64,000 nt of DNA from Chalara sp. BL73 (taxonomy: Eukaryota; Ascomycota; Leotiomycetes; Helotiales), in NCBI GenBank assembly GCA_918026815.1, contig CAKJVC010000150.1, positions 1,488,001 through 1,552,000 on the forward strand, read 5' to 3'. The position numbers and the translations under genes were made by a program. Shown piece after piece: positions 57,513-64,000 of this stretch; positions within the stretch are counted from its first letter, which is position 1; each line of letters starts with the position of its first letter. A model generated the notes under the pieces. It was not told where the DNA came from. It was given only the letters and a program-made list of their open reading frames with translations, and did no database searches.

Positions 57513-57872
57513 AATGATTCCTCATTATTGTTTCCTACATTGGCACCCATTTGCTTGATGGTCGAATAGAAGCGATGATGGTAGTTCGACCTACTCTATT
57601 ATCGTGAGGCAGACAGATGGGCGCTTCCTGGCCCAATAATGAGATCAGGTCGCATAGCTGCGCCGCTACCCCGCCTCACTGCAGAGGAAAACATGCGACC
57701 GCAACCTCCGAATAACCTCACATTCTGTCTCAACTACCCATAGAGCGACAGATGTGGTAAAGATATTCCCTGGATATATTTAGACTCTCTTGTCGGCGCT
57801 TTCAGGAGCTCTCCATGTCTGAGTACTTCTGAGACTTCCAAACTACCCTCCTCTTGGTCGAGGCTCTGCACC
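57513..57872. other. Divergent promoter region
   Basis: 360 bp between the zinc-motif gene and the DUF7580-type gene, which are transcribed away from each other. No specific site supported. Confidence 0.4.
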
Positions 57873-60422
57873 ATGTCAGGCTTCGAAATCATCGGGGTCG
57901 TCCTCGGCGGTCTGCCTCTCATTATCAAAGTGGCCGAGGACTACAAGAAAGGACTAGAGCCTTTGGACAAATGGATTCGATATAAACACAAGTTCCGTAC
58001 CTTCGTCAATGATGTTGATATCGAGAAGCAAATGTTTGATGCTTTGGTAGACCGGTTACTTCAGTATGTATATCTTATTCTTAATGTCGCAATAGTACTC
58101 AGACAATGGACATACACAATAGTAGTTCTTTTAAGTATTTACTAACTACGAGTTCTAGGTACACAAACTTGTCCCCTGACCAGAGGCGGATGCTGTTGAC
58201 TGGGGAGGATGAGGACGGATGGTGCCATGCCGAAGTTGATGAGGCATTGAGGCGAAGACTTGGAGAGTCATACGATGCTTGCATGTATCTTTTGGAGTCG
58301 ATGAAAGATGATCTACTTAAGTTACAAGCTATGTTATGTTTGAAGGATGGAAGTGTAAGTTTGAAGATTCCGTGGCTGGAGAACAGAAAAAGCGGCACCA
58401 AATTTCAATGTCCTGAGTCAAGTGGGACATTCAAAAGCGAGTGATTGATTAGTGCCACCCCTTTTGCCTACCTCGAGAGTGGGACGTAGCAGCGCTAACT
58501 GCTTCTTCCTAGGTGGATTGGGTCAAGCCTGGGGAAGACAAATGGAACTACCAGAGAAAGAGAATCTCACATAGTTTCAGCAAGAAGGGACCTGAAACTG
58601 TAGAATCTCTGGCCAAGGACAATCGAAAGTTCCGAGACCTCCTAGACGTCCTCGATCGAAATGTTGAAACTAGAAAGACTGAGCAGAAGAAAGCAATTTC
58701 AAAGGACACCACTTGGGCAAAGATCTTTGAATGCATTAGACGGCAAGCGAACAGCTTGCATTCTGCCCTCAAGAATGGATGGAAATGCAGTTGCGAAGTG
58801 CCACACCTGGCTACGCTGCAACTTCAGGAGCGAGCGACAGGAGACTGGTCTTCGCACTTCATCCTAACATTTGCCTCGCCAAGTCGTTGTCAAAAGCGCA
58901 GCCCGCAGCGCAAGGTTCTTGTGACTGTGAAACAACAAGCAAAAGCCATTGAAGCTCCACCCTCTTCTAGGCCACAGCCGATGCCGGTTCAAGAAGGTTA
59001 TCTTGTCAAACTGAGATCAAATATTGAGTCAGCGTCTGAAAACAACCAGCTGGGTATTTGCAAACAGCAGCACGCTCCACGCTCAATTTCGGCTCCTATG
59101 TCTTCTACCTTTAGCTCCATGAAGAAGAGTTTGAAAAGCAAATCGTTTCTGACCAACTCAGGTTTGTCGAGCGGAGGGGTATGTAAATATCCGGGCACCT
59201 GCTTCGTCTTGTAGAATTTTCATGAGTTCTCCATTGTCTAAATACTCTTAAGACAATGAGATTTCAGATATATTTCTTGAGTATTCACTGACTCCGATAT
59301 CTTCTAGGTACCACTCACCAAACTGCCGGATGGGAATAATCAAGGGCAAGTCGTGCAGCGTGCCAGCTATCTAATTCCTCAAACTGATCTGTGACAGTGT
59401 GCCGATTTCTAGTCCAGGAGCGAAGCCTAGAAAGACCGTTCGTATGAACGTTCTACCTTCAATGTAAGGATCTTTTTAGCACATTAATCTCTTCTAGATG
59501 GCTATTCGAGTTTAAATCTCTGATTGCTCCTGAGGCTTTCAAAATACACCTGGCATTTCTGACTTTGAGATCATTTAGCTCGAAACATGAACCTACTCTA
59601 ACCCTCCAAACTCAAACGCAATCAACGCCGACCCTCCCCACCACAGACACTTTAGAGATAGAATCTGAGATCGAAGATCTGTGCTCAACCTTGGAAAAGT
59701 TAGACCCTAGCATATCATGTCTAGGTTACCTCTGCTCTCCCGACAGCCACCGGCACGAATTCCGATCAATAAAAGACAACAAGCCAGCTTCGGCGAACTA
59801 TGAACTTATCAGTCTCGACAAACTACTTAACCGTACTACGAGACTCAGAATCACTAGAAAACAACGATTCAGGCTAACTGTCGTCCTTGCGTCCTCACTA
59901 TTGCAACTCCAAACCACACCATGGCTCACCAAGAATATGGAGAAGAGAGACATCTTCTTCGAGTACCGTGACTCGGAACTCTTAGCAGAACATCCGTACA
60001 TCTGCCACTCCTTCCCTTCCATCAAGGTTCTCACTTCCACTCCATCTCCATCTCCCGATACCGAAACCACAGCGCCGTCTTCAGCAATCCGCTTCGCCAC
60101 CAAAGCCAGTCTAAACCAACTCGGCATTCTCCTCCTAGAACTCTGCTTCGGGGAAGCAATCGAAAGCCGCACAGATATCAGAAGCAATTACTTAGTTGAT
60201 GGAAAGGCGCACAATCAAACTGACTTCCTCACAGCCCATGAGTGGATCTCTGAGGTTGAGCACGAAGCTGGTCTAGATTTCAAGAACGCTATCAGCAGCT
60301 GCTTTAACTTTGATGTTAAGCCAAATTGGAGCGATATCAATTTTACCCAGTCGATACATGCTGGAGTTGTGCAGCCGCTAGAGAATATCCTTTCAGATCT
60401 AGGATGGGCGGACGATTCTTGA
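57873..60422 (+). CDS. DUF7580-type protein (incompatibility-associated family), middle exons unresolved
   Basis: Exons 57873..58063, 58159..58354 and 58513..59178 join in frame. The N-terminus MSGFEIIGVVLGGLPLII with EDYKKGLEPLDKWIRY is the typical helical start of this fungal family. The C-terminal frame, open to 60422, has the conserved LGILLLELCFGEAIES helix and the kinase-like-fold remnants of the family. Between 59308 and 59560 the expected exons (LTKLPDGNNQGQVV; PGAKPRKTVRMNV) can be seen, but a TGA follows PQTDL near 59393 and no splice pair that removes it could be supported. So the gene either has an intron I missed or carries a premature stop. Its role is unknown; relatives sit in incompatibility gene clusters. 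Confidence 0.7.
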
Positions 60423-60494
60423 AGTTGGAGTGTCACAAGATTTGACTCGCGAAACCTATATTGTTGTCTGAACGCATGTGAATAGAATCACATG
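60423..60494. other. Short spacer
   Basis: Nothing recognised between the DUF7580 stop and the foldback half-copy. Confidence 0.3.
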
Positions 60495-60665
60495 TACCAC
60501 CGAATCATGTGAGTTGTGGGTCCTTTCAGGACCTGCAACCTCGTGATACCGTAGCTTAGAACAATGAATCAACGAATACCAGAACCACACCAGCAAGAGC
60601 GTAGTCGATTAGCTACGGTGCCTTTTGCTACGTAGTAGGTATTCCGACAATTGTACAATTTATTT
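60495..60665. mobile_element. Half-copy of the foldback element
   Basis: Shares CGTAGCTTAGAA, ATCAACGAATACCAGAACCA, CCAGCAAGAGCGTAGT and CTTTTGCTACGT with one arm of 37770..38169. The second arm is absent, and so are clear ends. Confidence 0.65.
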
Positions 60666-61512
60666 GAAAGTTCAACCTTTGAATCATCTAATATGACTTG
60701 GTCATTCAAAATTAATTAGGGCCACCTCGTCCTCGCTTTGGTCACATATCTGGTCAATTCAATTTACAAAATGCACCCCTTTTCGCCGATTCCGCGACGG
60801 CATCTGTGTCCTGAGGGTGGATGATTATATAGGAAAGTTCGGGAAAGGACATTGATGATGTGAAGCGCTTATTGTGCGAAAGGCTTTGGGACATTGATCA
60901 GACGCCGGGGGCTATTGAGAAATTATTTAGAAGTCCTTGAAAGTCATCGGGAAGTTGTTCAGAAGTCATTAATCAGAAATCAACGAGGGGATGTGTGAGA
61001 ATTGAGAGTGTCATTTCCGTAATTCCCTTGCCCCTCCACTCCCAGGAAATTCTCTATACTCCTATAATCTTTCAAGTGGACCCCCACCCAAACTTTTCCA
61101 ATAGGCTATCCAAATTTCGCCTCGTGGGCCTCCATGATGGCGCGACTCAGGTGCGGCGGAGAGCCGTAAAGAGATGGCAGAGATCAAGGCCTAGGTCAAG
61201 TGCCTTATTGTGACGGGGTTAAATGGTACCACTGCACCATGCGACCAAAAGTGAATCCACTGATAGCCAACATGCTACAATGATATACAGACCCCTAACT
61301 CTCCATGACGCTTATAGAGCTTACCTAAGGAATAGCGGGCCCTATGGGCCACTGCAGCCTAGTGTTATATGCGGACGCAGTGCGCAAGAAGCCTATAGGG
61401 ACAGTGTCACGAATACAAACCTAGGAGCTTGTGAAAGCGGTTGTTAGGTGCTTCAATTACGAAAATACTAAACTTAGAAGAGAAAGCAAAGCTTGCGAGA
61501 GCTGTCGGCTAA
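60666..61512. other. Intergenic, repeat-rich, no gene
   Basis: Short frames only. 61449-61511 matches the flank of the MITE at 13388 (TTAGGTGCTTCAA to GAGCTGTCGGCTA). Confidence 0.4.
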
Positions 61513-61995
61513 CGTAACAGCCAGGATCTAGCAAACTAGTTCAAGACCCCGGATATGGAATAAAAATCCTCACGGGAGAAATTATTGGTTTTGGCTACAC
61601 AACGATCGGGGCTGGAAACGGCGTAACCAGCCCACGGCCAGCCTCAGGCTGCTGCTACAAGTTTGCAGCTATAGCAACTACAGACTTACAGCAACTACAA
61701 AGGCGTATGACTTAGACTGTCGTGGGCTTCAGCTGTTAGAGTACCTTCGTAGATACTAAATCACAAGCTTGGTGACTCTGTAGGAAAGAATACAAAACAG
61801 TCGAGGGACTAAGGATACAAAAAGAATCTAGAGCTCCTTGAGGGAGGGCAAGCTCGAGTCTTTCATAGATTCAAAGGCCTACATTTCATATCAATACAAT
61901 ACTATTACTTTTGCATCGCCCGTCACGTGTCCTTATAGCATACGTGCCCTCACCTGCTATATTGCAATCCCCCCTGCTGCCCTCTGTCTGTTGCA
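61513..61995 (+). mobile_element. LTR family C, diverged copy
   Basis: CGTAACAGCCAGGATC start (first base changed from T) and CTGTTGCA end. Long stretches match 39577..40044, e.g. AAGACCCCGGATATGGAATA, CTTAGACTGTCGTGGGCTT and TCATATCAATACAATACTAT. No duplication at the ends. Confidence 0.8.
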
Positions 61996-62452
61996 CTGTG
62001 TTAAGCCTCGTATACTTGAAGGTGACTGGACGAAGATCGAGGTGGCTGCGTAGTCAAGCCTGTAGACTCTTTACGAATAAATACGGGATCTACAGCTACT
62101 CGACACTGTCTCGCAGACTCTGACAAATTACTTAACGTGGTATACTCAAATAAGCCAGAGCTATATATCACAGGCGATCCGTCGTTATTTCGAAGAAGCC
62201 CTATAGGAGCTATAACTCCTTAATAACGTGGCTTTGGGTGAAGCAAGGGGATCGATTGGAGACTAAAACCGTTGGGGATGGTAAAATAGCTATAATGAGA
62301 ATGAGTCCGTAGGAAACCCTAACTAGTAGGTTATACGAGCGATATAGTAAGGTAAACTAGGGCTATCAAAGAAGAAAAGGTGGGATTTCCAAGCTATTGA
62401 AATCCGTCACGTCTTTCCTCCCTAAACTAGCCTTCACAAGCCTACGGCGAAC
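61996..62452. other. Intergenic, nothing recognised
   Basis: 3' flank of the HET gene. No coding frame with a domain. Confidence 0.35.
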
Positions 62453-64000
62453 TTACACTAATGCAATTCGCCTTCTTGTAGGCGTTAACTCATCAATTAT
62501 GTCCAGATTATCCAACGGCACAAGCAGTTCCAGGGCTGTACCCCGCTCTACAACCCCTTCACGACCGCTAGAGTATATCAGTAGGAGATGATGAGTTATG
62601 AATCCACTCTGATGATCACGGGCTATGAGGACGAACTCTTTCTTAGTTTTTTGACTCTTATTGATCTCGGCATCAGTACTTGTGATTGCGATTAAACAGG
62701 GTATCTCCCGCACAGTGACATCGAAAAGTTCATACGCTCCGCTCTCGCGGATTCGATGTCGAGGCTTGCTGAAATCCAGCACAAACTGAAAACAAACTGC
62801 ATCAATGACTAGAAGGTGGCTTCGAACTTCTGCTGGGTAATCATCGATACTGGGGGCGGAATCGCTGAGATACTGTCGTGCGGCTCTGTCAACAGGATCG
62901 TTCTGGATTGCAAAGCAGACATCAGTGTCATGGACAGCCTCACCGGGCTTGATATGAAAGAGGCGCTCGAGCCGTGATCGGCCTACCAAGTGTATATCCA
63001 GTGGAACTGGAAAGCGACGGGTCTTTGTATGGTCGAGCGGCTGCCCGTGCCATACGCCGCCTTCCCATCCAGCCCAAGTCCATGATGGAAACTCCAACCG
63101 GCGCGTTGAGGGATAGTGAGAGCGCCAGAGCATTGCCCAGTCTAAATCTTCAATAGGTAAACCCTGGATGAATCCTTTAGGATACATAGGTCTGAAAGCC
63201 TGAAGCAGCCCTGTGAACGCGTTCAATGCGTCTTCGGCATACTTCAAACTCCTGCGTGTATACATATTGACGCAAAAACCATAGTTGGCAAGACGGCGAT
63301 GGTGGGTATCGATACTGTGTCTAAAACAGCCGGATCCTCCCTTTTCCATCATCCAACTCTCAAACCCAGTATCAGTTGGGGTTGAGGCAACGGAGAGGTT
63401 ATGGCACCATGATCGCTTATAGTCCAGCGACTCAACCCACTGAATCGCCTTGCATTCAAGATAGAGCTGATGATCGCTGATAAACAGACAGCGAGGGGAG
63501 AGGCGTGCTTCTTGGAATGTCCAGCCACGCTGTCCCCACGGAGCGACCCAAACTTGTTGGGAGAGTGTCGGCATCAATCCTACCAGTCTTTTCCCATTGA
63601 TGCAGCAGGTCGCTTGCTGACAGACTTCTTTGCTACCCATCTTTGGCAGTCCAGCATTGGCAGATGAACCAGAAATAGCAATGATCGTGACATACGCGCC
63701 GCGGTAAACGCTTCGCATTCTTTGGATTTGATTATCCTTTTCGGCGTGATCTCCTTGGTCGATACAAACGGAGTCAACCCAGAGGTATCGCTTGCCCAGT
63801 TTCTTAGTGAAAGTAATTGCGTCTTCAAGAGTGCGTGGAAGGTCTTTTACACGGTCACCAAGCTTGTACCGCTCCTGTTCGACTCCTCCCCACACGTAGC
63901 TCAGGGCAACATAATCGCATTCACGACCAAGGTGATTCACAACTATCCTGCTTTCCACGTCAATGAGGTGCACATCTTGTAACTCATCAGTATACAGTGG
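62453..64000 (-). CDS. HET-domain protein, N-terminus beyond window
   Basis: Open from the window edge to the stop at 62453, more than 506 residues. The frame is still open at 64000 (LYTDELQDVHLIDVESR), so the start codon is outside; no ATG was assumed. HET domain complete: YVALSYVWGG, ITFTKKLGKRYLWVDSVC, IDQGD, QRMRSVYRGAYVTIIAISG, WGQRGWTFQEARLSP and LYLEC. Downstream FPSWTWAGWEGG is the usual post-domain motif. Predicted incompatibility effector. No TM segment visible. Confidence 0.88.
   Translation of the reverse strand, partial: PLYTDELQDVHLIDVESRIVVNHLGRECDYVALSYVWGGVEQERYKLGDRVKDLPRTLEDAITFTKKLGKRYLWVDSVCIDQGDHAEKDNQIQRMRSVYRGAYVTIIAISGSSANAGLPKMGSKEVCQQATCCINGKRLVGLMPTLSQQVWVAPWGQRGWTFQEARLSPRCLFISDHQLYLECKAIQWVESLDYKRSWCHNLSVASTPTDTGFESWMMEKGGSGCFRHSIDTHHRRLANYGFCVNMYTRRSLKYAEDALNAFTGLLQAFRPMYPKGFIQGLPIEDLDWAMLWRSHYPSTRRLEFPSWTWAGWEGGVWHGQPLDHTKTRRFPVPLDIHLVGRSRLERLFHIKPGEAVHDTDVCFAIQNDPVDRAARQYLSDSAPSIDDYPAEVRSHLLVIDAVCFQFVLDFSKPRHRIRESGAYELFDVTVREIPCLIAITSTDAEINKSQKTKKEFVLIARDHQSGFITHHLLLIYSSGREGVVERGTALELLVPLDNLDIIDELTPTRRRIALV

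Overview
The window is nuclear DNA of a filamentous ascomycete (Pezizomycotina). The evidence is short GT-AG introns of about 47-130 nt with fungal branch points, HET-domain proteins, SesA/NACHT and NB-ARC STAND (NLR-like) proteins, a YAT-type amino-acid permease, fungal PAC1/nudF and DCR2, and decayed retroelements carrying changes that look like repeat-induced point mutation (RIP). Class is not determined; Leotiomycetes or Sordariomycetes are possible. No rRNA, tRNA, CRISPR array or bacterial operon was seen.

Layout. 1-886: first part of a HET / NB-ARC gene running off the left edge. 1009-1755: a TA-flanked MITE with an LTR inside it. 2625-12338: housekeeping-like block: a 12-exon permease, a 67-aa protein, a CorA-like transporter, and a 10-exon kinase/beta-propeller fusion. 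13092-17671: mobile-element remains, a small Cys-rich gene and a broken RPN10 copy. 17672-31487: recognition-gene block: SesA-NACHT-ankyrin, a HET protein lacking its core, a kinase pseudogene, a two-helix membrane protein and a 1173-aa membrane-anchored HET protein. 32221-40044: nested transposons (Tc1/mariner scrap, Ty1/copia relic, PiggyBac, solo LTRs, a 400-bp foldback). 40421-44343: DCR2-type phosphatase and PAC1/LIS1. 44344-48149: nothing convincing. 48150-51697: complete HET-NB-ARC-TPR gene with a nearly identical 42-aa repeat array. 52655-53338: facing LTRs. 53628-60422: a 1152-aa triple zinc-motif protein diverging from a DUF7580-type protein. 60495-61995: a foldback half-copy and another LTR. 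62453-64000: HET protein cut by the right edge.

How the genes relate. Five HET genes, two NB-ARC-type and one NACHT-type STAND genes, and a DUF7580-type gene lie together with abundant transposons. In filamentous fungi such proteins act in non-self recognition and heterokaryon incompatibility cell death, so I read the window as a fast-evolving allorecognition/innate-immunity island interleaved with ordinary genes (inference). PAC1 and DCR2 look conserved and intact; RPN10, the second kinase, PiggyBac and copia are decayed.

Exon structures were deduced by hand from splice signals and reading-frame continuity. For the permease, kinase-propeller, zinc-motif, DCR2, PAC1, TM-HET and HET-NB-ARC-TPR models the exon lengths sum to a multiple of three.
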